A stretch of 64,000 nt of DNA from positions 248,001 to 312,000 of the forward strand of contig JACKCR010000003.1 of NCBI GenBank assembly GCA_020633975.1, given 5' to 3'. Each line of letters begins with the position of its first letter. Position 1 is the first letter of the stretch. This document shows, piece by piece, positions 18,761 through 27,790 of this stretch. A model generated the notes under the pieces. It saw only the letters and a list, made by a program, of their open reading frames with translations. It was not told where the DNA came from and searched no databases. This DNA comes from Candidatus Eiseniibacteriota bacterium (GTDB lineage Bacteria; Eisenbacteria; RBG-16-71-46; CAIMUX01). The position numbers were made by a program, and so were the translations under genes.

Positions 18761-19801
18761 GTGGATCAGAATAGCAGTCGGATCATACGGAACAAGCTCG
18801 GGCTTCTGAATCTGGCAGAGGAGCTCGGGAACGTCTCGAAGGCCTGCCGGGTGATGGGCGTGTCGCGGGACACGTTCTATCGATACCGAGCGGCCCGAGA
18901 GGAGGGCGGAGTGGAAGCCCTCCTGGAGAAGACCCGCCGCAAGCCGAACCCCAAGAACCGCGTGGATGAAGAGATCGAGAAGGCAGTTCTCGAGTTCTGC
19001 CTCGAGTTCCCGGCCCACGGGCAGGTGCGGGTGAGCAACGATCTCCGGAAACAGGGTGTCTTCGTATCTCCGAGTGGAGTGCGTTGTATCTGGATCCGGA
19101 ACAAGCTGCAGAACCGGAAGCTACGCCTCCGCGCCATGGAGGCGAAGGTCGCGGCCGAAGGCGGGGTTCTGACGGAAGCTCAGGTCGTCGCTCTGGAGAA
19201 GCAACGATCATCGGACGTCGCGCACGGTGAGATCGAGACGGAACATCCTGGGTACCTGGGTTCCCAGGACACCTACTATGTGGGGACGATCAAAGGAATC
19301 GGTCGGATCTACCAGCAGACGTTCGTTGACACGCACTGTAAGGTCGCTGCCGCCAAGCTCTACACGATGAAGACGCCGATCACGGCAGCGGACCTGCTCA
19401 ACGATCGGGTGCTGCCGATGCTTGAGGCAGAAGGCTTCGATCTGCTTCGGATCCTGACCGACCGAGGCAGTGAGTTCTGCGGGCGTCCGGAGCGGCACGA
19501 CTACCAGCTCTACCTGGCGATCAACGGGATCGAGCACACGCGAACGAAAGCCTACAGTCCACAGACGAACGGGATCTGCGAGCGGTTCCAACGGACGGTG
19601 AAAGAGGAGTTCTATGACGTCACCTTCCGGAAGAAGGTCTACTCAGACCTCGAAACGCTCCAAGCCGATCTCGACGCCTGGATCGATCACTACAACAACG
19701 AGCGAACCCATCAGGGTAAGATGTGCTGCGGGCGGACCCCGATGCAGACGATGCGTGATGCTCGAAGCATCTGGGAAGAGAAGGTCGTAGCGCTGAACTA
19801 A
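18761..19801 (+). CDS. IS481-family DDE transposase
   Basis: About 346 residues from GTG 18761, which has AGGAG nine bases upstream; ATG 18752 and TTG 18716 are in-frame alternatives with poorer spacing. The N-terminal helix-turn-helix is LGNVSKACRVMGVSRDTFYR YR. The rve-type DDE core has Asp at 19328 (FVDTHCKVA), Asp at 19460 (LTDRGSEFCG) and Glu at 19580 (QTNGICERFQRT). The C-terminal HYNNERTHQG and RTPMQTM blocks are typical of IS481 transposases. The length is normal for the family and all catalytic residues are present. Confidence 0.93.
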   Translation: MDQNSSRIIRNKLGLLNLAEELGNVSKACRVMGVSRDTFYRYRAAREEGGVEALLEKTRRKPNPKNRVDEEIEKAVLEFCLEFPAHGQVRVSNDLRKQGVFVSPSGVRCIWIRNKLQNRKLRLRAMEAKVAAEGGVLTEAQVVALEKQRSSDVAHGEIETEHPGYLGSQDTYYVGTIKGIGRIYQQTFVDTHCKVAAAKLYTMKTPITAADLLNDRVLPMLEAEGFDLLRILTDRGSEFCGRPERHDYQLYLAINGIEHTRTKAYSPQTNGICERFQRTVKEEFYDVTFRKKVYSDLETLQADLDAWIDHYNNERTHQGKMCCGRTPMQTMRDARSIWEEKVVALN

Positions 19802-19890
19802 TCGGACACCGGCACGGCCATCAGACCGGACGACTGTCAGATCGGGTCGCGACTAGAACACCTAGCGGATATACGCACCGCCGCGTAGTC

Positions 19891-19921
19891 CGCGGCGTGG
19901 CCTCGGCCGCTGGTGGCCGCG
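19891..19921 (+). terminator. Possible terminator of the toxin-antitoxin operon
   Basis: CGCGGC (19891-19896) pairs with GCCGCG (19916-19921), with further pairable GTGGCC/GGTGGCC inside. It lies just after the restored antitoxin stop codon (19886-19888), now separated from the operon by the IS element. No T-run. Confidence 0.35.
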
Positions 19922-19958
19922 CACAGTAAACGACTCGTCGACGCCGACTCGGCGGCCT

Positions 19959-21086
19959 TCACCGGAATGCGCTCCGAATCTGCCCCCAGGACATCGTCCT
20001 CGTTGGACTGAGGACACAACCGATCCCAAGGGCGCCCCCGATGGGCCCACATGGCGGACCAAGGCTGGCAAGCGGTGAATCAAGCGCGACGCGAAGCGAG
20101 TCATCCTCGCAGAGTCGCGGATCGATCAGAATCGAGTGGTAGTCGTCAGCCCCATCGTATCCGCTCGCGATGGGGGCTCTCCATTGGCCACCCTCCCGAG
20201 ACTCGGAGTCATTGAATCCCTGGTTCTGCCAGAACGCGTTGCAATACACGCGGGGAATCGCGGAGCTGGCGGAGCCCACAAAGAGACCAAACGACTGATT
20301 GTTGGCGAAGATGTTCTTGCGTATGACCGCGCTCTCACCGTCGCTCCGGACCACGACGGCACCGGATTCGCATACGTTACCGACAACCGTGTTCTCCTCA
20401 AAAATCAATCTCAGGGCCTTCGAGTGGACTGCTGAACCAGACAAGGCTGTGTTCCCGTCGAAGACGCAACCTCGGATCGTGACGTCTGCGCCGATGCCAA
20501 CGCGAAGCGCCCCCCCACCCCCAGCCGTCGCATCTCCGGGAGCGCCGGCGCTACTCCGGTTGTTTCGGAAGAGACACCCCGACACAGTGGTGTTGCCGGA
20601 CCCGAGAACGAGACCAACAGTGTCCGTCTGGTCGTCTCCGCCGTTGTCAATGAACTGACAGGACTCGATCGAGCATACCTCCAACAACGTGACTCGCAAT
20701 CCCAGCGCACACCCACGGAAGGTACAACCCGCAATGTGTACATCTGACACCTGAAAGACGTCCACGCCTGCCGCGGGTAAAGAGAACGCAATGCCGCTGA
20801 GCGAAAGCCTGGCTGCTTGCCGAAACAAGACGTACCCGGCCGTGACCTCTGCGCCCGGGTCACCGAGAATCGACGTGCTGACCACGGTCTGACCGGCCGG
20901 CCACGAATGCGTGCCGGAAAGGAGGCGTAGCGTATCGCCTTCGGCCAACTGGGGAACGATCGTCTCGAGGTTGCCGTCCCCACCATTGCCGTCCGGGGCA
21001 GCCACCCAAGTGCGAGCGGCTGCCCCCGGCACGAAGCCAAACACACAGGAGAGGCTAGCGAACCACCACAAAACGAGTCGTCGCAA
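19959..21086 (-). CDS. Secreted beta-helix protein (no FlgD tail), paralogue of the 14173 gene
   Basis: About 375 residues. TTG 21086 is chosen because it starts a clean signal peptide (MRRLVLWWFASLSCVFGFVP GAAA) with GGGAGG four bases upstream; the frame is open to 21215 but that part is not signal-like. Solenoid rungs include VHIAGCTFRGC, CSIESCQFIDNGG, TTVSGCLFRNNRS, VTIRGCVFDGN, AVIRKNIFANN. The C-terminus is PIGGALGIGCVLSPTRTMSW GQIRSAFR, sharing the SWG..(K/R)..F pattern with the protein at 14173. Its 5' end overlaps in another frame the end of an orphan sorting tail. Likely exported; role unknown. Confidence 0.78.
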   Translation of the reverse strand: MRRLVLWWFASLSCVFGFVPGAAARTWVAAPDGNGGDGNLETIVPQLAEGDTLRLLSGTHSWPAGQTVVSTSILGDPGAEVTAGYVLFRQAARLSLSGIAFSLPAAGVDVFQVSDVHIAGCTFRGCALGLRVTLLEVCSIESCQFIDNGGDDQTDTVGLVLGSGNTTVSGCLFRNNRSSAGAPGDATAGGGGALRVGIGADVTIRGCVFDGNTALSGSAVHSKALRLIFEENTVVGNVCESGAVVVRSDGESAVIRKNIFANNQSFGLFVGSASSAIPRVYCNAFWQNQGFNDSESREGGQWRAPIASGYDGADDYHSILIDPRLCEDDSLRVALDSPLASLGPPCGPIGGALGIGCVLSPTRTMSWGQIRSAFR

Positions 21087-21261
21087 TGGACCTCCCGTCC
21101 TCCCACAGGCGCGCGAAGTACACCCCACTCGCGAGCGCCGTGAGCTGGGGCGATTGGACTTCGGTCGAAGCCTTTGGAACTCCGATCGCACAAGCACGAT
21201 GTCCTTGCACATCATACACGTCGACCCTGGCCTCCCCTACTGTCACACGAACAAGTCCTAG
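21055..21261 (-). pseudogene. Orphan C-terminal sorting tail overlapping a beta-helix gene start
   Basis: The frame ending in TAG at 21055 encodes GEARVDVYDVQGHRACAIGV ... LASGVYFARLWEDGRSIATT RFVVVR, the C-terminal part of an FlgD-Ig/Por tail, with no gene body in front. It overlaps the first 32 bases of the beta-helix gene in a different frame. The 5' limit is unclear because the frame stays open toward the permease gene. Confidence 0.68.
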
Positions 21262-21309
21262 CGCAGTCAGTCCGTTCCCCAGCGGCCCCCACCAGCGTAC
21301 AGTCCCTCC

Positions 21310-22734
21310 ATGGAAGAGCCGCGGAAGAAGATGTCCGTCCTCACGGTCAGCATGCTGATCGTGGTGACTACGTTCGGCTTCATCAACGTCGTCGACAACC
21401 TCGCGGCGATGGGATTGGCCGCGATCCCCTCGTGGGTGATCGTGGGGTTCCTCTACTTCCTACCGCTCGCTCTGATCCTTGCCGAGTTCGCGTCCGACAC
21501 GTCGAAGGCGGGCGGGATCTATAGCTACATGGAGCGTGGACTCGGGCCGACCTGGGCGTTCGTCGGGACGTGGTCCTACTTCGTGTCGAACCTGATCTAC
21601 CTGCAGTCGGTGTTCAGCAAGCTCCCGATCCGGATCTCGCTGGCCGTGGCGGGGTCGGATGTCTTCGAGACGGCTACGGCTCTCCTTCCGGTGCTGGGGT
21701 TGCTGCTCTGCCTGGGTTGCACGTTCCTCGCGTCGCGCGGCGTCCGGACCTTCTCTCGCTTCGGGGACTGGATGGGGAAGGTAACGTTGGCGCAGGTGGC
21801 CGTACTCGTGCTCATTCCGCTCACCGCAGTCGCCATCGGATCGTGGAAGAGTGCGACGGAGTACACCGCCTCCGCTCTCGTGCCGAAGCTCAACATGGAG
21901 TACTTCTCCACGTTCTCCTGGCTGCTCTTCGCGGTCTCCGGCGCCGAGGTGGCCGCACCGTATGTTCAGGAGACCCGCGACCCGCACCGAAACTTCCCGC
22001 GGGCGATCCTGTTCTCGACCCTCTGGATCGGCGGCACCTACATCCTCGCGTCGGTCGCAGTGACGTTCCTCCTCCCCTTGGAGGAACTGACCAAGGCGAC
22101 GGGGATCTACGACGTATGGGTCGCTCTCGGCAACTCCCTCGGACTCCCGGGAGACGCGGTCGGTAGGGTGTCTATGACGGCGATCGTAATCGGGAACCTC
22201 GCGGCGTATGTCATCTGGATGGAGTCTCCACTCCGGGCGATGTTCGCAGAGGTTCCGGCGGGCACCTTCCCGAAGCGACTCACGCGGTCCGATGCTTCGG
22301 GGACGCCGCAGTTCGCGCTCTGGACGCAGGCGGCAGTGGTCTGCACGCTCATCCTCATCCCGCTCCTCTCGATCCTCGCTGGGCTCCAGGGATCGGAAGC
22401 GTTCATCTCACTACTGAACGATCTCGCGTCCCTGTCGCTCGTCGTCCCCTACGTCTTCATCGCGCTCTCTTACGTACAGGCACGGCGCAACGGCATGGAC
22501 GCTCCGTTCAAGATGGTCCGGTCGACTCCCGTTGCGGTCGCGATCGGCGTGGTCGTGCTTGTCGTATCCGCAGCGGGCTACTTCGGAGCCGGTCTCTATG
22601 CACTCGAGTCGGATCCGATCGACTGGGTCTACGTCGGGATCGTGTACGGCGGACCGATCCTGCTCGTGCTGCTCGGTGTGCTCCTTCGTGCCTGGTCCCT
22701 GCGGGCGTTCCGGCGCTCCGAGCGTTCTGGATGA
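21310..22734 (+). CDS. APC-superfamily amino-acid permease
   Basis: 474 residues, about 12 membrane segments. The first segment (SVLTVSMLIVVTTFGFINVV) followed by AGGIYSYMERGLGPTWAFVG is characteristic of APC transporters, and overall it resembles the GadC-like glutamate/GABA antiporter and related branches. ATG 21310 has only a weak ribosome site; ATG 21331 (GCGGAAGAAG upstream) is an alternative that loses seven polar residues. It acts in the inner membrane exchanging or importing amino acids; the substrate cannot be set from sequence. It is divergent from the orphan tail and beta-helix gene and apparently monocistronic. Confidence 0.88.
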   Translation: MEEPRKKMSVLTVSMLIVVTTFGFINVVDNLAAMGLAAIPSWVIVGFLYFLPLALILAEFASDTSKAGGIYSYMERGLGPTWAFVGTWSYFVSNLIYLQSVFSKLPIRISLAVAGSDVFETATALLPVLGLLLCLGCTFLASRGVRTFSRFGDWMGKVTLAQVAVLVLIPLTAVAIGSWKSATEYTASALVPKLNMEYFSTFSWLLFAVSGAEVAAPYVQETRDPHRNFPRAILFSTLWIGGTYILASVAVTFLLPLEELTKATGIYDVWVALGNSLGLPGDAVGRVSMTAIVIGNLAAYVIWMESPLRAMFAEVPAGTFPKRLTRSDASGTPQFALWTQAAVVCTLILIPLLSILAGLQGSEAFISLLNDLASLSLVVPYVFIALSYVQARRNGMDAPFKMVRSTPVAVAIGVVVLVVSAAGYFGAGLYALESDPIDWVYVGIVYGGPILLVLLGVLLRAWSLRAFRRSERSG

Positions 22735-22970
22735 TGGCGACACCTTGGTCATCGCGCAGGATCGCGTCCCAGGTGACCGTCGGGATGTGCCGTTGGCGAC
22801 CACGAGGGCTGAGGACATGAGGGAGCTGACGGAGCGGATCGCTCGGAAGATCACGGAACGGGTTTGCGCCGTCGTCTGGAGGAAGAAGGGGAGGGCCGAA
22901 GGGCGTCCCGCTCAATACCCCGGAACGGACGTTCGTTCGAGGCGAATCCCTGCGAGCCTCCGGGCCGGCC

Positions 22971-23384
22971 CTACTCGGTGGCGAAAACGAATCCGGCCCG
23001 CTCCTCGATCCACTTCACCCATTGCCGGTGCCTGCCCGACGCCCCCCTGCCGTGGGAGTAGGGAAAGGCATTTGCGTACGCCGAGAAGCCCGCGAAGCGG
23101 GATTCGCCGTGTGCGACGAGGCCGTGACACGACTCCGCCCGCGTCTTGTCGACCGACTCGTCGCAGACCATGACCCCGTTGTCCGCCGTCCGGATGAACG
23201 TGTGTGCGGGGTTCGCAGGATTCCCTGACTGGACGCCGATCACGTGGTGAAAGTTGACGAGGATGCGCGTGTTGCCTGCCCCCAGGCTCGTTCCGCACAC
23301 CGCGCATACGTAGTTCTGACGTCTCGCGATCTCACGCTGCGTTTCGTCCGAGAAGGAGAAATAGGCTCGCTTGTCGATCGACAT
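22971..23384 (-). CDS. Small HNH-like zinc protein
   Basis: 137 residues from ATG 23384 with GGGAGGCGGG directly upstream. Putative zinc/HNH residues: CAVC (Cys27, Cys30), FHHV (His46-His47), DNGVMVC (Asn69, Cys74) and SCH (Cys86, His87). The arrangement CxxC - HH - N - C - CH resembles HNH nucleases with a structural zinc, but no close subfamily is recognised and nuclease activity is only inferred. It stands alone on the minus strand after the permease; no methylase or other restriction gene is adjacent. Confidence 0.65.
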   Translation of the reverse strand: MSIDKRAYFSFSDETQREIARRQNYVCAVCGTSLGAGNTRILVNFHHVIGVQSGNPANPAHTFIRTADNGVMVCDESVDKTRAESCHGLVAHGESRFAGFSAYANAFPYSHGRGASGRHRQWVKWIEERAGFVFATE

Positions 23385-23716
23385 CCCGCCTCCCTGTGTT
23401 TGCCGGTCTGCTCCTGGTCCGATGTGGTCCCCCGGCTTCCGCTGGGAGCGGTCGCCCCGATCCTCATCCATTCGTAGCGTACCACGCACAGCAAGCGGCA
23501 AACCTCGAGGGCGATGGGTTCAGCCCGCTGTCGATCTCTCTCCGACGGTTTCTTGACGTCGCCCATCCGACGACCCCGGACGCAAGAAGAAGGCTCGAAG
23601 AGGCCGTGCTGAAGGCGTACAACGATTCCGATGGTCTGGAGTCTGCCGGCGTCGGCGACCGCGACGTGTCGGCTTCACTCCGAGAACGGCGCCGGGACGC
23701 ATGGTTGCTCCTGGTC
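23385..23716. other. 332-base gap, no gene supported
   Basis: It lies between the receptor-operon lipoprotein (ending 23717) and the HNH-like gene. A plus-strand frame crosses it but continues antisense into the lipoprotein gene and lacks a ribosome site. I see no terminator. Confidence 0.35.
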
Positions 23717-25036
23717 TCACTCGAACAGGATGTCGGCGAGCACGACCCGCTGTCCTGGCGACGCTTGGTAGCGCGCCCACTCCGGCCGCTCGTCACGCAG
23801 CACCACACACACACGATACCGCTCTCCCTTCGACGGTTCGATCCGGACCGCTTCGTCGAGGTCGTACACGTCGGCGTCGTCTCCCATGTCCGTCACGAAG
23901 AACGGCTGGTCACTCGTCGGGTCGGCGGCGCGGAAGCGGAACCAGCGGTACCCGATCAGCTCTTCGAGCTGAGTTCCGTCCGAGTACGGGGATCCGTAGG
24001 ACTGGGCGAGTCCGTCGCACACGAGATAGTAGGTCCATCCGCCCTGCAGGCTGTCCCTCACGCTGGCGTGGACTTCGTCATCGATCGCAACCTCGGTCCA
24101 CTTCATCCGGCCTTCGTACTCATCCCGTTCGCTCCAGACGACGTCGTAGCCGGGGATCCCGACGAGGTAGAGAGAAGCCACTTCCGTGTTCTCGTTCACG
24201 TTCGTCGAGCCGAGCGCCGAGCTGTACCGGACGGTGAGTGTGCGAGTCGCATCGACCTTGGAGCCGTGCTCGAGGGTGGCGTGGAACCGGATCTGCGCGG
24301 CGAAGAGATCGGAGATGGACCGGATCACGTCCGCGCTTTCCGGGTCCATCGACGCCAGGTCCTCCGCGGTGAGGGACGAGAGGAACGCGTTCCAACCCGC
24401 CGGAGTCGGATCCGCCCACTCGGCGAACGCCTCCGCGACGGTCTCGACCTCGTCGGCCTGCATCAAGGTCGACACGGCCGGAGACCAGACGAGCACGGAG
24501 TCGGGCACCTGGAACGAGAACGTCTGCGTGAAGAATCCGTCTCCCGAGTCAGTCGTGGACTTCGGCACGCCGGCGCCGTTCAAGTCGACGAACCGACGCT
24601 CGACCGGGTCGACGCCGTAGTTCCCTGGATCGAACTCCAGCGCGACCTGCCAATCGATCTGCGTCGCGGCCGGGCGCGGATCGTACCAGTGGAGCGTGAC
24701 GTCCACCGTCTCGCCAGGAGCGGCCTCGGGCGGCTCGATCACGACACCGAGGGCGCGGATCTTGTCCTCCTCCCCGAGTCGCCACTCCTCGCCGGCGTAG
24801 TCGTCGGAGCAGCCGGAGAGGAGGAACAACTGCAGTAGCAGCGCGGGCAAGAGCAAGCCCGGAAGCGACAGCTGGTGAAGCAACCGCCCGGGAAACAGCG
24901 ACACCGGAAGCGACAGCCGGGAAAGTGACCGTACAGCAAGCGCGTCCTTCGCGACGGATCCTTGGTCCCGACGCAGGATCTGCGGCCATCCTGCAGCAAG
25001 CCCGGACCAGAACAGCGTAGTCATGTTCGTCTTCAT
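23717..25036 (-). CDS. Lipoprotein of the TonB-receptor operon
   Basis: 439 residues from ATG 25036, three bases after the receptor stop with GGAG upstream, so coupled to the receptor. An unusually long signal region (about 75 residues) contains repeated Leu/Pro/Ser blocks (LSRLSLPVSLFPGRLLHQLS) and ends in lipobox LSGC (Cys76). The mature protein starts SDDYAGEEWRLGEEDKIRAL. It has beta-rich Ig-like stretches (GETVDVTLHWYDPRP, EVAIDDEVHASVRDSLQGG) but no recognised family. Being last in an exbB-exbD-tonB-receptor operon suggests a surface partner that helps capture the receptor's ligand, as SusD/HmuY-type lipoproteins do. That role is inference. Confidence 0.78.
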   Translation of the reverse strand: MKTNMTTLFWSGLAAGWPQILRRDQGSVAKDALAVRSLSRLSLPVSLFPGRLLHQLSLPGLLLPALLLQLFLLSGCSDDYAGEEWRLGEEDKIRALGVVIEPPEAAPGETVDVTLHWYDPRPAATQIDWQVALEFDPGNYGVDPVERRFVDLNGAGVPKSTTDSGDGFFTQTFSFQVPDSVLVWSPAVSTLMQADEVETVAEAFAEWADPTPAGWNAFLSSLTAEDLASMDPESADVIRSISDLFAAQIRFHATLEHGSKVDATRTLTVRYSSALGSTNVNENTEVASLYLVGIPGYDVVWSERDEYEGRMKWTEVAIDDEVHASVRDSLQGGWTYYLVCDGLAQSYGSPYSDGTQLEELIGYRWFRFRAADPTSDQPFFVTDMGDDADVYDLDEAVRIEPSKGERYRVCVVLRDERPEWARYQASPGQRVVLADILFE

Positions 25037-25038
25037 GA

Positions 25039-27777
25039 TCAGAACTCCGCGCGGACGCCGAGGGACGGCATGGGGATCCAGCCGTAGGACTTCCGCTTCG
25101 AGTAGTCGTAGTTGTAGGTGTAGCCTTCCGGCGCGTTGTAGATCGGGTAGTTCGCGTTCTGGAAGTCGAGGTAGACGGACCAGATCGAGTTCTGGCGGAT
25201 GAACTTCTTGTCCACGCGCACGTCGACGCGGAAGAACGGATCCATCCTGTCCGAGAAGTACTGGCCGAGCACGGGCAGGTACTCGCCGGTGTCCGCGTCG
25301 TACCGCACCTCGCCCTTCCGGTATGGGGTGATCGGATTGCCGGTCACGTACTGCATCCGGAATCCGGTGGAGATGTTGTTGCCCCAGTCCCACGAACCGA
25401 CCGCTTCGAAGTGATGGGTCTGGTCGAACGCGTAGGGAACCCACTCGTTCGGATTCCAGGGTGAGCCGGCGTCGGCCATCTCCTGGTACTCGGACTCCTG
25501 GGGACGACGCTCGAACTTCCGCTCGCTCCGCGAGATGCTGTAGGAGAGCCAGCCGAAGAACCGTCCGGTCGACTGCTGACGAAGAGAAACCTCGACGCCG
25601 TACATCCGCGCTTCCGCGTCGGAGAGGAAGTTGAGGTCGAGGCTGTCCGTCATCACGGGAACGTCCCACTGACGGTTGTAGTACGCCTCGACCTCGAGAC
25701 TTCTCTGACCGTCGAGCGTCCACTCGTCACCGAGCGTCGTGTGGAGCGCCTTCGTCGACGGAAGCTCGGGATTGCCGTAGACGGGGTCGGTGGACTGGCC
25801 GATCGGCTGCGGCGACTGGTTGTAGGTTCCAACAGACGCGGTGAGCGTGTGGCCGCCGCCGAGCCCGTAGCGCGCAGCGAGTCGCTCGCCCAACGCGCCC
25901 TCGTCCAGCTGCTCGTAGTAGTCGAAGCGGAGTCCCGGAGTGAGGACGAGACGGTCCGTCGGCCGGTAGGTCCAGGTGGTGTATGCGCCGAGATCGCTGA
26001 ACGCGGTGTTCTGCTTCGTCGTCGGCCAACCGGACGCCGTCACTCGATACTCGACCGGCGTCCAGACCATGTCGACTCCGATGGCGCCAGTCACCTTGTC
26101 ACCGAACCGATGAGTGAGCTCATCCCGGATCTGGTAGTACGGGCTCCGCACCGAGTACGAGAACTCGCCGAAGAAGTGCCCGTCGTTCCGGTCGTGCCCG
26201 GCCGCGGCGCGCAGACTGTTGCGCGTCCGGGAGCCGAGGGCTTGATCCCAACCGAGGATGAACCGCGAGAAGACGGTCTCCGTTTCGATCGCGTCGACGG
26301 CTTCGTCCACCTCGGGGCTTCCGATCCGCTCGCCGGGGACGATGATCTCCGTGCGGTCGCCCGAAACGAAGCCGGTGAGGAAGAGCTGGCCGCCGTTCCG
26401 CATCCGTCGGTCGACACGCACGACGCCGTCCCAGTAGTAGGGGGCGACCGAGATGTCGATGTCGGGAACGCTGGAGAGAGCCGCCTTCGCGATCTCGCCA
26501 ACGAAGCTGCGTCGTCCCGTCACCATGAGGCCCCAGTCTTTGTTGATCGGCCCTTCGGCATGGAACGACGCGTCGAGTAGGCTTGCGTCGACGACGCGCT
26601 TCCAGCGGTCCGAGCGAGTGGGACGGCTCTGGAGCTCGACGATGCCGCCGATCGCGCCGCCGAACCGTGCGCCGTAGCCACCGGGGTAGAGATCGATGCC
26701 GCCGAGCGAGAGCGAGTTGTACGTCGACTTGATCCCGCCGAAGTGGAAGAGGAGCGGGATGTCGACTCCGTCCAGGAAGAAGCGGGTGTCGTAGTTTCCC
26801 GAGCCGCGGACGATCACCGCGCCGGGGTTGTCGAGGGACGGCCGCGCAACGCTCGGCAGCGCCTGCACCGTCTTGACGACGTCGCCGCCGAATCCAGGCA
26901 GACGTTCGACCTCTCGCGTCGAGAGACTCTGTCGCGTGACTTCGCGCTCTTCGTCCTTCCCGTAGACGACGACTTCGTAGGCATCGTAGTGGCTCCGAGT
27001 GAGCCAATAGGTCGCCTCGAGACGTTCGCCGCTCGTGATCGTCTCGGGCGACTCGAACGCTTCGTAACCGCTGTTCGGACTCGTCACGTGGATCCGTCCT
27101 GAAGGAAGCGAGCGGAACTCGAACGTGCCGGTCGAGTCCGTGTAGACGGAGACGCGGTTCTCCTCCACGAACTGCCCGGGCATCGAACCGATCCGGTCGA
27201 GGTAAACGTCCAACGGAAGAGACAGCGGCTCCGGCTCGTCGATGCGTGCGACGACGAGGGCGCCGGTCACGGGCACGCGCGTTCCACGCTCGCGGAGGCG
27301 TCCGCGGAAGTTCACCACGTCACCGATCTGCTCGGCCTCTTCCATCAACGAGAACTGGTAGGCGAACTGCACGTAGACCGGCACCGGCTCGCCGCCCACC
27401 ATCGCGGGGGAGAACTGGAACTGGAGCGCCGCCACCTGCGCCGCTTCGTCGAGAGCCGGGGTCAGACCTTCCACGACCCACACGGAGTCCACCGCGCCGC
27501 TTTCGGTGACAAGAAGCTGGAGGAGCACTTCGCCCTCGACACCATCGCGGAGTTCGCGCTCCGGGTACTCCGCGCGGACGAACTCGGTGAGCGTGGGCTC
27601 TACGTCCGGTGCGGTGACTTCGGAGGCTGCTGCGCTGCTGGCCGCATGTTCGGCCATCGCGTCCGTGGTCTCGGCCCACACCTGCGTCGCCATCATCCAT
27701 CCCAGCAGGGCGAGCCCCGCCAGGACGAAGATGCACCGGACGCGGATCCAGCCATGTCCATTCACACTCGATCTCAT
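25039..27777 (-). CDS. TonB-dependent receptor with N-terminal TonB_C-like domain
   Basis: About 912 residues from ATG 27777 (AGGAG eight bases upstream); an in-frame extension to 27888 lacks a site. Signal anchor at residues ~13-33. A TonB C-terminal-like domain follows (EYPERELRDGVEGEVLLQLL, AALQFQFSPAMVGGEPVPVY), then a CarboxypepD_reg-like segment (PVTGALVVARIDEPE), a plug (VVKTVQALPSVARP, GAVIVRGSGNYDTRFFLDGV, LYPGGYGARFGGAIGGIVEL) and a 22-strand-type barrel to the C-terminus. A TonB-like domain fused to its own receptor is known in myxobacteria and relatives. It lies in one operon with exbB, two exbD and tonB genes. Ligand unknown. Confidence 0.9.
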   Translation of the reverse strand: MRSSVNGHGWIRVRCIFVLAGLALLGWMMATQVWAETTDAMAEHAASSAAASEVTAPDVEPTLTEFVRAEYPERELRDGVEGEVLLQLLVTESGAVDSVWVVEGLTPALDEAAQVAALQFQFSPAMVGGEPVPVYVQFAYQFSLMEEAEQIGDVVNFRGRLRERGTRVPVTGALVVARIDEPEPLSLPLDVYLDRIGSMPGQFVEENRVSVYTDSTGTFEFRSLPSGRIHVTSPNSGYEAFESPETITSGERLEATYWLTRSHYDAYEVVVYGKDEEREVTRQSLSTREVERLPGFGGDVVKTVQALPSVARPSLDNPGAVIVRGSGNYDTRFFLDGVDIPLLFHFGGIKSTYNSLSLGGIDLYPGGYGARFGGAIGGIVELQSRPTRSDRWKRVVDASLLDASFHAEGPINKDWGLMVTGRRSFVGEIAKAALSSVPDIDISVAPYYWDGVVRVDRRMRNGGQLFLTGFVSGDRTEIIVPGERIGSPEVDEAVDAIETETVFSRFILGWDQALGSRTRNSLRAAAGHDRNDGHFFGEFSYSVRSPYYQIRDELTHRFGDKVTGAIGVDMVWTPVEYRVTASGWPTTKQNTAFSDLGAYTTWTYRPTDRLVLTPGLRFDYYEQLDEGALGERLAARYGLGGGHTLTASVGTYNQSPQPIGQSTDPVYGNPELPSTKALHTTLGDEWTLDGQRSLEVEAYYNRQWDVPVMTDSLDLNFLSDAEARMYGVEVSLRQQSTGRFFGWLSYSISRSERKFERRPQESEYQEMADAGSPWNPNEWVPYAFDQTHHFEAVGSWDWGNNISTGFRMQYVTGNPITPYRKGEVRYDADTGEYLPVLGQYFSDRMDPFFRVDVRVDKKFIRQNSIWSVYLDFQNANYPIYNAPEGYTYNYDYSKRKSYGWIPMPSLGVRAEF

Positions 27778-27790
27778 GACGTCGTCTCCT

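Larger units (their letters stand above)
18656..19860 (+). mobile_element. Complete IS481-family insertion sequence (1205 bp)
   Basis: Imperfect 26-bp terminal inverted repeats (18656-18681 and 19835-19860, 21 of 26 matching; core CTAGTC.CGAC..GATCTGACA) start with TG and end with CA. They are flanked by a perfect 6-bp direct repeat, CCTAGC. One transposase gene fills the element. It is inserted in the last codons of an MqsA-like antitoxin gene. Intact ends, an intact transposase and an unmutated target duplication indicate a recent, probably still mobile insertion. Confidence 0.92.
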
